From Oreocharis arfaki (lineage: Eukaryota; Chordata; Aves; Passeriformes; Paramythiidae), in the NCBI GenBank assembly GCA_013398015.1, contig VZRR01011363.1, positions 1-64,000 of the forward strand: a stretch of DNA of 64,000 bases. The letters run 5' to 3'. Below, in pieces: positions 51,917-64,000 of this stretch. The position numbers and the translations under genes are program-made. The notes beneath the pieces were generated by a model, which saw nothing but the letters and a program-made list of their open reading frames with translations, made no database searches and was not told the DNA's origin. The number at the start of each line of letters is the position of its first letter. The stretch's first letter is position 1.

Positions 51917-52123
51917 GAATTTTTTATGTTGAGCATGTGAGACACTGGCACAGGTTGCCCAGCGAAGTGGTAAGATGTCCCATCCCTGGAAACATCCAAG
52001 GTCAGGTTGGATGGGGCTCTGAACAATCTGATCAAGATGAAGGTGTTCCTGCTCATTGCAGGGGGCGTGGACTAGATCACCTCTAAAGGTCCTTTCTAAC
52101 ACAATCTATTCTATGATTCTATA
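51917..52123 (+). mobile_element. CR1 LINE 3' fragment
   Basis: The landmarks are GACACTGGCACAGGTTGCCC, then GTCCCATCCCTGGAAACATC, CAGGTTGGATGGGGCTCTGA, GTGGACTAGATCACCTC, and the terminus TATTCTATGATTCTAT. This is a well-preserved, 5'-truncated CR1 3' end in + orientation. Confidence 0.95.
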
Positions 52124-55100
52124 CTTTAAAAAAACCATTTGTTAAAAAACCCCATTATTGTGTTTTGGTTTGGTTTTTTTTTTTGTTTAGTACAGGTATT
52201 TTTTGCAAGAAAAAGGTGTACTGAAGAGCAGATATCTTCTTAAATAATTCCTCCTTTTTTCAGTCATTATTAAAGGTAAAGAGTAAGTCCTGTTTGCAGC
52301 TTGATCTGTTTTACAGTGACTAGTTGACTCCTCAATGATGTTATTGAATGCTTCATCCCTCAAGAGCATTTAAGTCATATGATCTATTTATTTATTTTGA
52401 ATGAGGTTAGACTATTTTACATTTTCAATAACTTCAGAGACATGTTGAGAGGTGGCACAGAAGTATACATTTTCATTACACAAAAGGGTTCTCTGAAGCA
52501 ACCAAATTGAGATTTCTTATCCTTTGTGAGCTAAACTGCAGTGTAATTATGGGTTTTTTGCCTGCTATAGGGATTATTTACATTTTTCCTGAGGATATGC
52601 ACTTAAGACTACAGACACAGCTTTTTAATGTTTTTATTAGACTGGATATTTTAACATTTTTGTTAGACTAAAATGACACTCGATTATTTTTACCTTCTTA
52701 ACTTCTTATTCTTACCTTCTGTACCTGTGGGGTCACAGAGACATATGGGTCTATGGCTTTTTAGAGTTTAGTGAAGGACATTGCTTTGTTCTTTCAAAGC
52801 ATCAGTCACGGATATACCAGGTGAGCACTGACAGAATAGGCTTCTGAGGTTATATAAATCTGTTGTGTCATTTACAGCTGCATCTCCAGTCTTCATTGCT
52901 GTGATAAAAATATTTTGGGATATAAATAATTTTTAAAGTATATTTTCAGTTCGGCCAGCACCTGAATCAAATCAAGCAAAAGTAGAAAATGTTTTAGCCT
53001 TTTCAATGAATGAATATGTGTGTTCAAATAGCAGGACTACTCTTCTATACATTCAGAAAAATCCCTGGCTTGAATTCACAAGCCTTTATGAGAATGAGGA
53101 GTGCTGTTGGCATCTTTTTTCCAGAAGTCCCTGAACCATATCCCAGAATGGGGGTTGTGCATTCACTGCTTTTCTGTGCAAAAGAGGTTTAACTGCAAAT
53201 CACTGCCATCAGTTTCTTAACCTTTGTGTAACAGGAGGTGGAAATGACTTGTCTTAAAATGGCATGGGCTGAAATCTTGGGAGAATGGAGATCTGAACCT
53301 CTACTTCTCCCATCCCTGGATATGTTGCTCAGTCCCACTGATGGGTAAAACTATGCCTTCATTCACCACCCTGTACAAAAATGTTGAAACAAAACCTTAA
53401 AGGATAATATGAGAAAATTACAGCTAGGAGTCAGTGTTTTTACCAAGATTTGTGTTCTTGAAGCACGCAAATCGTACTTTAAGCAAAATTTTATGCTGGT
53501 TTGCCACATTTTAACAATGTTTATATAGTTTTCAGTACTTTCCTTTTTTACCAAGGATTTTATCTCATGGGGAATTTAATGGAAAATGTCCATTAAACTC
53601 TTTCACATCGATTAAAAAAAATTAATAAATAATGTGATTAGTAAATCAAAACTTCCTTTTCTGTATGTCTTAAGTAACAAACAGGAATCCAGTCTGTGAT
53701 AATTTTGTACAGACATTTTTCTGATGCCATGACTCTCAGTGTATAGTGTAATGACCTACTTGGATAAAATTATGGCTCTTGCCCTAATGAAGGAGAAAGA
53801 CTAGACAGATTTTCCATGTTCCTTAAAAAATGTGGTTTTGTCCTTCAGGTGGTTTGGTTTTTTGTTTTATTTTGTTTTGTTTTTTTGCAGGAAAGTGGCA
53901 GTCTCTCAAAGAACATCATTAAACAGACCAGAATATTTGTCAAAGAATGTGTCTTTCAAACTAAGTGTTTTTATAGAATTTCTTTTTCCAGTCAGTACAG
54001 CTGCCCCTACTGGTACAAGCTGCCTGTGGATATAGGCTGCTTAGTGCTTTGGTCTTCCTGAGAGTTGTCTTTCTTTACTCCTGGTTTAATTAATGGGAAT
54101 ATGAAAATCAAACTTCAAGACTGTCTACAGAATTTAAAGTAGAATGGCAGCTGAAAAAGGCAGAAACAGACTAGGACAAAAGAAGAAAAGACAGAAGAAG
54201 TGAAAACATAAAACTGTACTGTCAGAGTTTTAAAAGGTTCTTTGAATTTAGAGGAAAAAATACTGCTACTATTTCATTATGCCTTATTCCTCTTCCATCC
54301 ATTTTTGAAGGATATGTGACATACTGAAAAACAATTTTAAATAGTCATTCCTTGTATTTTTTTATTAGTATTTAGCTATAAATATAATAATTTAGGATCT
54401 GAGTCTGATAAACTTATTCAGCAAAGTATATCCTAGAACATGCCACTTATAAAATACAATTGTAATGGAAAAATGTCATTATTCCCCTTGAAGATAGGTT
54501 AAATGTGATTTCAAATGTAAATTTTTAATATCCACAAATGCCTGTTGAATGTAAAAGCTGCTCAGGGAATGAGAAGAAAATCAATTTTTAAGTTGGTTTG
54601 CAAGAGTGTGATCCAGTTCAAAATGTTACTGACAAAGAGCTACTCTCCAACTCTTTAGGTCACTGTAATGTAATTAGATTCAATTTTCTGATAAGAACAG
54701 CAGAATTCATTATATTACTGCCTAACTTGAAAAAATCATCTATGTTAAAATGAGGAGTTCAAAGAACAGAAATTGAAAGAACTGTTCATAAGGGTAAAGT
54801 ACATTCAGATGTAATGGGGATAATTTTAATTTTTAAACATCAAATTAGAGTTTCAGTGAAAATTCACGCCACAATATCAAAACAGATTTCAGTGAGAAAA
54901 TAGAAGGTGTCATTAAACTGAAGGGTCAAATGTATTACTGACTAGGACATCAGTATTCAGAAGGTCCAAGAAGGGAAACTAGAAAAATGTGCACACTGTG
55001 CTTAACTCTAAAAATATCATAACATTACAATCAGATCTTGAAAAATAATGTGATAAAGGCACAAGAAAAAATGCCAGAAGGATTTTTCATTGTGTATAAG

Positions 55101-56329
55101 CAACAGAAGCCGTTACAGAAGATCTACAGGACAAGTAGAGCTGGTGTTATTTGTTTGTTTTGTTTTTAAAAGAAGCTATATCATCAGAAAATTTTGTTCT
55201 TACAATAGGATGAGAAAAAATTGTATCGATATGTCTTAGGCCTCCTCAAACCTAGGCAATGGGAGTGCAAAGGCCAAAAAGACCTGCGGAGTAGTCCTCT
55301 CTAGAGGAACAGTAAAACCATCTTAATGCCTCCTGTTAAATGAGAATCTGTTTGATTCTTTACTTGGCACACAATATTCAAAGAACTGAAATGGCAACAT
55401 TGTCAAAAGTGCTGGAATTAACTAAATTGGAGAGATTATCAAAACAAATCACAGTTCAAAGCATGATGTGCAGGGGAAGTTGTAGAGGAGGGAGAGGTGC
55501 ATGTTAGGGCTGACAGGAGCAGCAGGCAGCGGGGCCTTCCTCATACGAGTTAAATTAGTGGATCAAATGATTTTTAAGGCACTTTTCTATCAGTAAGACT
55601 TAGATTTCGATTAAAGTATTCTACAAAAGTAGAAGACAGTTCACATGTAGTTGACTCTCTAAAGGAAAAGCCTGTGAAATACCACTGAGTTGGTTATACT
55701 TAAGGAGCTCTTCATTGTCCTGTTTATCTCTCTTTTCAGATATTTCTTTTTGCTTTTAATTAAAAAAAACCAAACCTGCCTTTTAATACTTTGATTCACA
55801 GTTGCAAATGGTGGAAAAATAGCTCATATTATCAGAAAAACTAGACTAGTTTCCAAGCCTTTTGTGTCAGGATTATAATTACTGGAGTTTTTTTCCAGTG
55901 ACCTCCTTAAATCTAAGTCTCATCCTCATTGCTGCTGTCAGAATCCCGGCAAAAGGGGGTAGTAGGCGAGGGAGAAGTTCCCTTTAGGGCAAAAGGCAAC
56001 ACTGAAGAATTGAAAAGTGTTGAACGAATGGGTTACAAGGTGTCAGTAGTCAAATGTAAAGTAATGTAAAACACAGTCCTCCCATTATATCCTCAGTGGT
56101 GTGCCATGTTCCTGGTTTTATTGCTTGAGAAAGAGATCTGCGAATTGTAATAGGTTGTGCTCTGAAAATGTCACTTCAGTGCTGAATAGCTATCAAAACA
56201 GCAAATATGACATTAAGAATTATTAAGGAAAGAAAAGAGAACAAAAGCAAATATCATTATATCTCTGTATGAAACTAGTACCTTTATCTTGATTCCTGGA
56301 TGCTGTTCCAGTGTCTCCAAAAGGACAAA
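52124..56329 (+). other. Intronic stretch without confirmed elements
   Basis: AT-rich sequence with no gene, RNA or clear repeat family. GC content rises slightly near 55440-55560 and 55930-55990, without a recognisable product. Confidence 0.45.
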
Positions 56330-56705
56330 ACAAAGCTAGAAATGGTACAGAAAAAACCAGCATGACTGATCAAAGGTATGGAACAGGTTTTGTACAAGGA
56401 CATGTCTAAGTAAATCAGGACTCTTCAGACTTGAAAAAAATTACTAATGAGGGGGAAGGCAGGAGATGAGATAGGAAGTTATAAAAGTGAGTGGCGTGAA
56501 GGGACATAAAGAGGTTCAGTGTTTCTCATTATTAAGGTATGAGGAGTGGAATTATCCTGTGGCAGATTGAGAACGTGCCAGGGGTGTACCTATCACAGTG
56601 CATATAATCAGCTTGCAAACGATACTGATTTTGGCGAAAGCTTAGAAGGATTCAAAACAGTTTTACAAATTCATGGAAGATAAATCCACCAAGGCAACTG
56701 TGCAA
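56330..56705 (+). mobile_element. Ancient CR1-like LINE fragment
   Basis: Two anchors agree in order and orientation with old CR1 3' ORF2 sequence. The first is GGTACAGAAAAAACCAGC, then ATGACTGATCAAAGGTATGG (about 56343-56383). The second is GGATTCAAAACAG, then AATTCATGGAAGATAAATCC (56648-56688). The region between has matching fragments such as ATAAAAGTGAGTGGCGTGAA. It is far more diverged than the other CR1 copies in the window, so it is an older insertion. Confidence 0.65.
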
Positions 56706-58081
56706 GAAATTTACCTCTACCTCATAAAGCCTTGGCTGAAAACATCAAGGATATCTTAAATGAAATACCACTTTTTTAGTCTTCTCCAGGCATCTACAGG
56801 ATACTAAGTTGGAGGTGTATTTGCCCTACCCCAGTGCAAAAGTTCTTAAGTTATGGACTTGGCCTGTGCTGGCTCTGAAGTCAGGGGTGGAGGAGAATAC
56901 TCTTCTAAGAAACTCTGAGTATAAACCTGGTTACTGCTTCTGCAGTCTGTGCTAGGAGATGAACACAAATAATTTAAAGAATTTTCTGTTCCTCTATATA
57001 TGAAGTATCATTGCACTGAATAGTCCAGCTTGAAAATTTTTTTAGAAGGGGAAAAGCTGACTGCTTTGATTGTCTTAAGGATGTGGGGTTTTCAGACCAT
57101 GAAGGTTCCAAATCCTTATCGCTGTTCTAGATTTCTTTCCTTGGCTTTTACAAAGGAGCTGCAAACAATTTGTTTCCATGGTTTATGTATTATTAAGAGT
57201 GCTTACATGGGTCATGACTTGTGAAGATGCATTGGCTAATATTAAGTGGTGTTTTCACCTTGGCTTGTTTCTCTGCCAAAAATCATGCATTTTAGAGCCA
57301 AAATAGTTTAAAATGTAGGTGGAAGAATATAGACAACCTCTGAGACAGGGTCTAAAAATAGGGACTAGTTGGTTTTCCTTTAGTCATGCACCGTGAGCTT
57401 TAATACTTCAACCATATATGTATAAAGGTTGCTGTGAATTCAGTCCTTTGGCAGCTGAAGGAAAGCTCCTTGCCACTCGACAGACCTACTGAGGGAGACA
57501 CTTTGCAGGCAGAACTTGTCTTGCTTGACTTCTTTGTGCTGACCTGGGAATTTACTAGATGTTTGCTGCGCTGCTTTGTCTGAGGCAGTACAAGAGAGAG
57601 GCTCTTTTTATTGTGTGATATTTTTATTTTTCTGAACATGAGAAAGAAGAAAAAAAAAGAGTCAGCAGTTTGTCTGAGACAGCTTCTCCTGTGCTTGTCT
57701 AGAGAAACACAGGGGACAATAAGGTGATTAAAACTCATAGTGATTTCCTTCAGCACTTAAAAATGCATTTGCTGAATTCATGAATATTTGTGATGTTGGT
57801 CCCCTTTAGAGGAACTTACAGTAAAACTGGGAGTTATTTCCCACCTTGTAGCCTATCAGTGAATATGGGGTTGGGAAAAAGTTCATCTTAAGAGCACATG
57901 CAGTCTGGTATAATAATGCAAGAAAAACGTGGCTTTTCCTGTGTTTCGGGTTCTTCGTCCTGTAGCGCAGCTCTCCCTGCTCTGTGAGAACAGAGGCTGA
58001 GTGCTGCTCATGGCTGTGCCCAGCTTTGGGGTTTGCAGTACAATAGAGAGGTTGGCAAGCTGGGACAAGTTCAGCTGAGAA
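56706..58081 (+). other. Intronic stretch without recognisable elements
   Basis: No gene or repeat family is recognised. Minus frames at 57400-57756 and 57806-58174 (118 and 122 codons) look like chance frames. Confidence 0.45.
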
Positions 58082-58470
58082 CAGCCAGATGTTTAAGGGG
58101 CTGGATTGCAGCTGAGAGAGCTGAGAGGCCTTTTTTTGCCTGAACAAGAGAAAGCTAAAGGGGAACTTGCACAACCTAAGGGCTGGTTAGAGAGAGATGG
58201 AGCAAGACTTGTGCATCCACCAAAGCTACAGCAAGGAAAATTGTGTGTCATCATAAGAAAACTTCTCAGCCCTGAGGCTGATCAAATGATGGAATAGGTT
58301 GCCCAGAGAGACTGAAATCTTCATCCTGAGAGATTTTCAGAACTTGGCTGGACAAGCCCAGAGTGGCCTGACCTAACTTTGAAGGTGGATTGATCTTGCA
58401 GGCTGGTTCTTCCAGTAGGAGACTGGACTAGACAAATTCCAAAGGTTTCTGTCCAAGCATTAAAATTGTG
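58082..58470 (+). mobile_element. Degenerate CR1 LINE 3' fragment
   Basis: Landmarks include TTAAGGGGCTGGATTGCAGC near 58092, GAATAGGTTGCCCAGAGAGA near 58293, TTTTCAGAACTTGGCTGGAC near 58334, and GGAGACTGGACTAGACAAAT near 58419, followed by a decayed terminus. Orientation is +. Confidence 0.85.
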
Positions 58471-58929
58471 TGAGTATATGAGTCCATCCAAGGCCCTTTG
58501 TGGCCTGCAGAGAGTATGCAGTTGTTCTGTGGCTTCAAATCAATTTTTAAAGATTTGTTTATTATTGGGAAAAAAACTTTTATTCTCTAGTTTCTGCTTC
58601 TCCTTGGCAATTACAGTGTTTCTCCTGGTCAGTTTTAAAAGTGACTTCCCATAAATTATTACCATATTCTTGTGTGTATATTCTCTGTTGAGGAATATTG
58701 ACCCTGTTTATCTCTCTTGGCACATAAATGCCAGAAGTGCATATTTTACTTTTGTGTTTTGTGGACTGCCATACCTTCTCTATGCCACAGGCCATCTACC
58801 CTATAACATTTTTTGTACCTGTTTGACAAACAAACATGTTCTGGTATTTTTAGTTTGCGTGGGTTTATTTTTCTTTTTGGGATTATAGTTTGCAATAAGA
58901 GGGATCTATTCCGAAAATTATATGGACAC

Positions 58930-59510
58930 TTCTAGTGTCGTCAAGTAGTTTATTTCAGGATCTTTCCATGAATTGAAATTAGCCTGATTGGTCTGTCATT
59001 CCATCAGCACTCCCTTTTTTTCAAGAGACAAATGCTATATTTGCCCTTTTCCAGTCCTCTGGGACCTCCCCTGTCCTCCAGAGGCTCATAAAGATAATTG
59101 TTAGTGATTCAGAAATCGCTGTCTAGTTTCTCTAAGGTGAATTTAATAGAGCCCAGCCAATTTGAATACATCCATATAGCCTAAATATTCATTAATGTAT
59201 TCTTTATATACTTTGGCTTGCAATCCAGTTTTATTCTCTAAGTGGTTTTGAATGGCTTGTCAAGATTTACCATTTTTTGAAGGCTGGTGTGAAGGAGATA
59301 TTAGATAATTACGTTTTATCTTTCCCTGCATTGTTTTCTCTCCCTGTCTGCTACCACTGACCTGCTTATTTTATTTCTTTTTTTTCTTTTTGTTTATTGG
59401 GTATTTTAAAATTCTTATTTTTGTTCATTTTGTCTCTTGCAATTTGAAAATCACTTTATACTTCAGTTCTGTTTTATACCCTTTTTCTCTACATTCTTCC
59501 TTTGTTATGT
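58930..59510 (-). mobile_element. CR1-like LINE ORF2 (reverse transcriptase) fragment, antisense
   Basis: On the minus strand, 59074-59033 reads TGEVPEDWKRANIA, the hallmark CR1-type segment just ahead of the reverse transcriptase palm. It is followed (to about 58950) by a decayed version of the FKKG...GNYRPISL region. Upstream on the same strand, 59451-59406 reads QIARDKMNKNKNFKI, matching the usual LARD.KGNKK.FFKYI stretch. The ITKEECRE frame near 59500 matches the IAKEEYK region before it. Stops and frameshifts are frequent, so the element is an old fossil. Confidence 0.8.
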
Positions 59511-62500
59511 GACTTTGGGTTTTTTGGTTGGTTGGTTTTGGGTTTTTTTGTATGATTACATTTTGACAGCCGGTGGTTGAAGGTTTCCAAGTGCAACAGA
59601 CTACTTTTTCTGTTCTTTGGTACAATTTTTGCATTTAATGTAACCTTCCTGCATAAAATGCCAGCATACTTGCACATGTCAAGTCATCTTTCTAAATGAC
59701 CATTAGCCACTCCCCAGAGTTTGCTGAAGTCTGTTGGGTTTGATGGTGATGGTGTAGTTGGAAAGTGTTTGTGTTTTATCTCCGTAGCTGTTATATCTCA
59801 TTTTTCTAAAAAATCAGTTTGTGACTGCATTCCCCAAAAGACCATTGTTAATCAATTCTTTCCTTTTAGCACCAAAACTAAAATAACCTCTCCGTAGTAA
59901 CTTCTTCACTCTGAAGTGACAATTTGCTTCCAATGTGATATTCAGAACAAGTCTTAGATTTAACAGGTGGCATCTAAGTATTTAAAGTCCTTTCATATCT
60001 CCTTCAGATGATTTTCAAGCTTCTCATTCACAAAACCCAGCAGCTTTCTGCCAAAAGAAAGAGATGTACTCCTCTCTTTCTGGCTCAGTTTAGCACATCT
60101 GCTCTTTTCCTTTTTTGGTTTACAACCACTCCCCAAGAGTTTCAACAAACTCATTTTTAAAATCTGTTTCTCTATTTTATAGCATTTATATGTGTTCTTG
60201 AAACAAAGGACAACATTTGCCTTTTTTTCCACTGAGAGAGCTTGCTGAACAAGCGATTGTTCCACGCCAATGTTCCAGTCCTGTGATTTGCCTCATGAAG
60301 CTCTGCCGTGCTGGTTATGTCTTCACTTGTGAAATAATACCTCATTCTTTTTGCTTTTTTCCAGCTCATGTTCACCAGGCTGTCATGCCATTCTTCCTGC
60401 ATGGCCAAGGAAACGTAGTCATTGTGGTTTTTGACCAATAAGTTGCATTCTTGCAGAGTCTTAAGTAACTTTTGCAGCCATTGGAACATCGCTGCAATGC
60501 TGTCAGGTAACAGATGTCAGGCATCTGACTTAGCTGCATTAGGATCTTTATTCTGATATTCCTGTTGGTGACAATGTGGCCTAGGTGTTCCTTGGCCATG
60601 CCATGCACAGTGAGCTTTTTGCAAAGTACATTTTACTTTTGGATGCAATATGATATTGGTGTGCATTTAGCTGTAGCTCAAGAGCTCTGGTCTTCCAATC
60701 ACAGCCTCTCCTTGTGCCTTTCAACTTTCCTGATGAAAAAGTTGGTGTTTTAGATCTTTTTACCCTTTCATCCATCAAAAACTTAGTTTCCTGCAAATTT
60801 TCAGTCTGAAAACAGAGTAGAAAACTCTCCCAAAGAGTGTAAAGGGTACACAAACATGTTTTTTGTCTGAAGAAAGCTACTAGGACTCAATGCATCAGGC
60901 ACAGTACTTCAGCTGTCCTCCCAACAAGATTTCCCCTTGTAGGCTAAGAAATTTCTGGTTTTAAATGCTTGTTTAAATCTTTCGGGTCTCTACAAGGCCA
61001 AATAGTTAGTTCACTGGTTGGTTTGTTCTTTTCTCTGTTATTGTTCCCTTTCTTCTTCTCTTCTCTATCTGTAACATGTAGACACTTGACCTTCTCAGAG
61101 TTATTTTGATGTTCCGTTAAGGTGGCAGAAATGTTTCTAGGTTGTAAAATGGTTGGGTGCTTTCACTCAGCTCTCTACAGTATTTATAGAGTCCTTCCAA
61201 AGGTATAAGGGATCTACAAATGTTTTCTCAGCTGTTTTGTTCTTTCCTAGTGATTACATGCTTTGGAATAGTATGACATTAATACCAGGAACTTCTATCC
61301 CATACTGATAAATATGTGTCCAATACTTAATAAAAATAAAACCTGGGCAGTAAGTTCTGCATTTCAAACACTTAGTTTTCTTGATTTCATTTTCCCTCTG
61401 TTTAATTCTACTCTTTTCTCTTATTTTTTGTTCTCTTTTTGTTCCCAATTGTACTGTAATTAACTCTCACGCTACCCCCAGTTGTGTCCTCACATCCGAT
61501 TAAAAATTGGCAAGTGCCTGTATAATTCTGGGCTGCTGATCCATTTATTTTCCACTATAACATTGTCTTTTCCCCTTGGAGTACACCTAGTTCTGATACA
61601 TAAGACTTTTTTACTCTGTTAGGATTTGCTAAATGAACAAAGAAAGAACACTGAGAGTAAACAAAAGACTCTACCTGGCAAGTGAAAAATAAAGTGAAAA
61701 GAAATAGCTGCAATTCTACATGAAAGAATGGAAAAATTGGAAGCTCTTTTCCATCTCCTAGCAGAATAAAACCCTGAATAAACTGGAGAAGTGAGGCCAG
61801 AGCCCTCTGCCAGAGAGGCTCTTCTGCCAAAGATGGCAAGATTAAATAGTGAGTTTTGTAGATATTGCTACAAAATCGCAGAAAGAACTACGTGTGGTTT
61901 CAGTCACAAACACAGAAGTTTCTTAAACTCAATAAACAGAATTTTATTTCAAAACAATGAAAGTATACATATGAAAACAATTCCTAATTCTACATCAGAA
62001 TGTTTTGAGCAGTGTGTGGCCATACTGGCAAGTCTATCTGCAGTGTGGGAACTACGTGTACAATACTGACAGTGAAATTATTGTCATTGTGGGAAGAACA
62101 GTAATTCTCTCAGTAAAAATTGTCAGAAAATTACTGTCTGGTATTAACTATAAAAATTTTTTTTTAGTTGTTGAAATTATGAAATTAGGGGCTTTTATCA
62201 TATGCCTTTCTGTTATATGAGTTAATTTACAGTCATTAATATAGATTAGTTTTTGGATTAAAAATCCACAGAGAATGCTGTTTTTTACCATAGGTGTTAC
62301 AGGCTGCTAATTGCTGCAGAATAAAAATCCTTGGGAAAAAAATGGGAACATTAACAATTACTCATTTATCTAATTTTTTTGCCAGATTTTATCCTTCTGC
62401 TTGGTAGAAAAAGCTACTCATTTTTTATCGAGCAGCCAAGGATCTTTAGTCTTGTGCTAATGCAACATAGTCACAAGATTCATCAGATTGTCAGGCTTGT

Positions 62501-64000
62501 GAACCTTAGCTGCATTCAAAGAGCATTTAATAATTCAAGAAGGAAGTTTCCTGACTCTTTGCAGCAAAAGATGAGGTCCCTATTATTAAAGAAGTAGTCA
62601 GTATGTGAAAGATTGAGTTTGAAATATCCCCTATTTAAACATTCATTGGATCAAAGCTACAAATAATTTTATTTTCATTTCTTCTATCAGTTATAATATG
62701 GAATCATATTTCTGACTATATCCTTTATTTGATACATGTTAGGTTTTTAGAAAATTTTCTGCATGTATCAGATAATCTTTCCAGTACATTAAGCAGCATG
62801 TTTCAGCCTCAGCTGCTTTTTGACACCAGAAATTGATAGTTGTTAGCACCTTCCTGCATTCCACTATCAATTATGCAGACGTGTTTTCCCAAAACAAAGC
62901 CAGTCACAGAGCATAATTTGCGAGATAGGAATAATTTCAGACAGAATCAGCAGCCTGCTATAAATAAAGCACTTTTTTGACAGCATTGTGATCAGCACTA
63001 GACTAAAAATGCTTTAAAGCAATGGAATACCCTGCACTCCTTGCCTCGGATGAAGGTGGTATGACTGGGTCTGTGCTTTCATGAGCCTGTGGCAGATGGT
63101 CTGCTCTGAGTGTCAGAAGCTGAGAAGGAGAAAGTAAATATGGATTAACTGCTAATATCTGCAGAAGAAATCATGTTTTTTTGAGAGGGATGTTTTAGTT
63201 ATTTTCACTAATATGCATAGATATTTGGGACTTGAATTCTGTTAAATTAGAATAAACGTGGAATAAGTGAATATGCCACTTTGGGTGAAATACTTGTTTT
63301 ACTGGAGCTGCAAATACTTTATCAATATATGTCCCCGTGGGTATTCTTTCCTAACACATCGTGAAAGTAGCTTGCCTGTTACACTTCAGAGGAGACACAT
63401 GGGTTGTCCATGTCAGTTTTGCTCAGTGCTGGAGAAGACAGTGACAAGGGACAAAGCTGGAGGAGTCACTCCCGTGACCTGCAGGTCCTTCCCAGCTGCT
63501 CTTTTTCCTATGGAAGTTTTCTTCATGTGACTGGAAGCACCTCTGCCACGGGATCAAAATGCAGGCACTGTGATCATGGGGCAGGTAGGCTGCAGGGGAG
63601 CTGGTGATGAGCCAGTGGGTGTTTGTGTTTCATAGCCCACGTTGACATGAATACCTGCTTTATAATAAACCCCTGGAAGTCTGTAATGTGACACGTAGAA
63701 ATGGAAGTGTCTGCCCTGCATGGTTCATCCAGGTCACATGGAGCTTGCATTCCAAGGGATAAGCATCCCTTAACCTCAGCTGGAGACCACATTGCAGCTC
63801 CAAATAATCTTCTGCCAAAACTGGATGTGTTTTTCAAACGTCAGAGGTACTGTGAGTTCTTCAAAAGCCTTGGCACAGCTGTAGCAAACTACTTAATCTC
63901 TTTTATGGCTTATTTCCTCTTTGAGCATGAAGGTACTAATTAAAGTTTGGCACAATCATTCTTTTGCTTTCCAGTGTACTAGTAGTACCTTTTCCCCCTT
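59511..64000 (+). other. Intronic stretch with an unresolved minus-strand frame cluster
   Basis: No supportable gene. It holds T/G simple sequence at 59512-59550 and a group of overlapping minus-strand open frames at 59993-60853, discussed under findings. The last kilobase is somewhat GC-richer (63400-63800) without a recognisable product. Confidence 0.45.

Larger units (their letters stand above)
12748..64000 (+). other. KCNIP4: KCNIP4 intron (start of a very long first intron)
   Basis: From the GT donor at 12748 to the window end no exon of the shared KChIP core was recognised, and neither was another known KChIP alternative first exon. This fits KCNIP4, whose alternative first exons lie very far from the common exons. 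T runs of nine or more greatly outnumber A runs on this strand, in line with transcription to the right. The intron assignment is inferred from the single exon. Confidence 0.65.

Noticed and set aside
1..64000. tRNA, snRNA, microRNA hairpins and CRISPR arrays
   Set aside because: No tRNA B-box context, snRNA start or known microRNA seed-plus-hairpin was seen, and no regularly spaced repeats. CRISPR is not expected in a vertebrate genome.

Overview
The window looks like bird nuclear DNA. It is AT-rich, non-coding vertebrate sequence with one CpG island. Its recognisable repeats are almost all CR1 LINE 3' ends of the kind that dominate bird and reptile genomes. No Alu, L1 or B elements were seen. 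There is no bacterial-style gene organisation. Most open frames are of a length expected by chance in AT-rich DNA, so they are not reported as genes. The species cannot be fixed from sequence alone.

One protein-coding element is supported. At 12660-12747 on the + strand lies a 29-codon first exon, beginning MSGCRKRCKR and ending LITGSLHT, directly followed by a GT splice donor. It closely resembles the 29-residue alternative N-terminus of the Kv channel-interacting proteins (KChIP1b type). It fits an alternative first exon of KCNIP4, a very large gene with several alternative promoters. A CpG island with GC boxes (about 11940-12600, interrupted by 48 Ns) lies immediately upstream and is its likely promoter and 5' UTR. 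The rest of the window is best read as KCNIP4 intron; sequence upstream of the exon is either 5' flank or an intron of longer isoforms.

The most unusual observation is a second, degenerate copy of this exon 1430 bp upstream (11230-11298). It is about 80% identical, with a TAG at codon 7, no recognisable donor and no CpG island. It appears to be a tandemly duplicated alternative first exon that has died.

Layout: 1-324, a partial retroviral LTR with a duplicated 69-bp U3 unit; 325-11.0 kb, unique AT-rich sequence; 11.05-12.75 kb, a G-quadruplex-prone tract, the dead exon copy, the CpG island and the live exon; 12.75-64 kb, intron. The intron contains a ~420-bp inverted repeat (16.1 and 19.25 kb), seven plus-strand CR1 3' fragments, one minus-strand CR1 reverse-transcriptase fragment, and small tandem duplications and microsatellites. 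Long T runs greatly outnumber long A runs on the + strand, in keeping with transcription in that direction.
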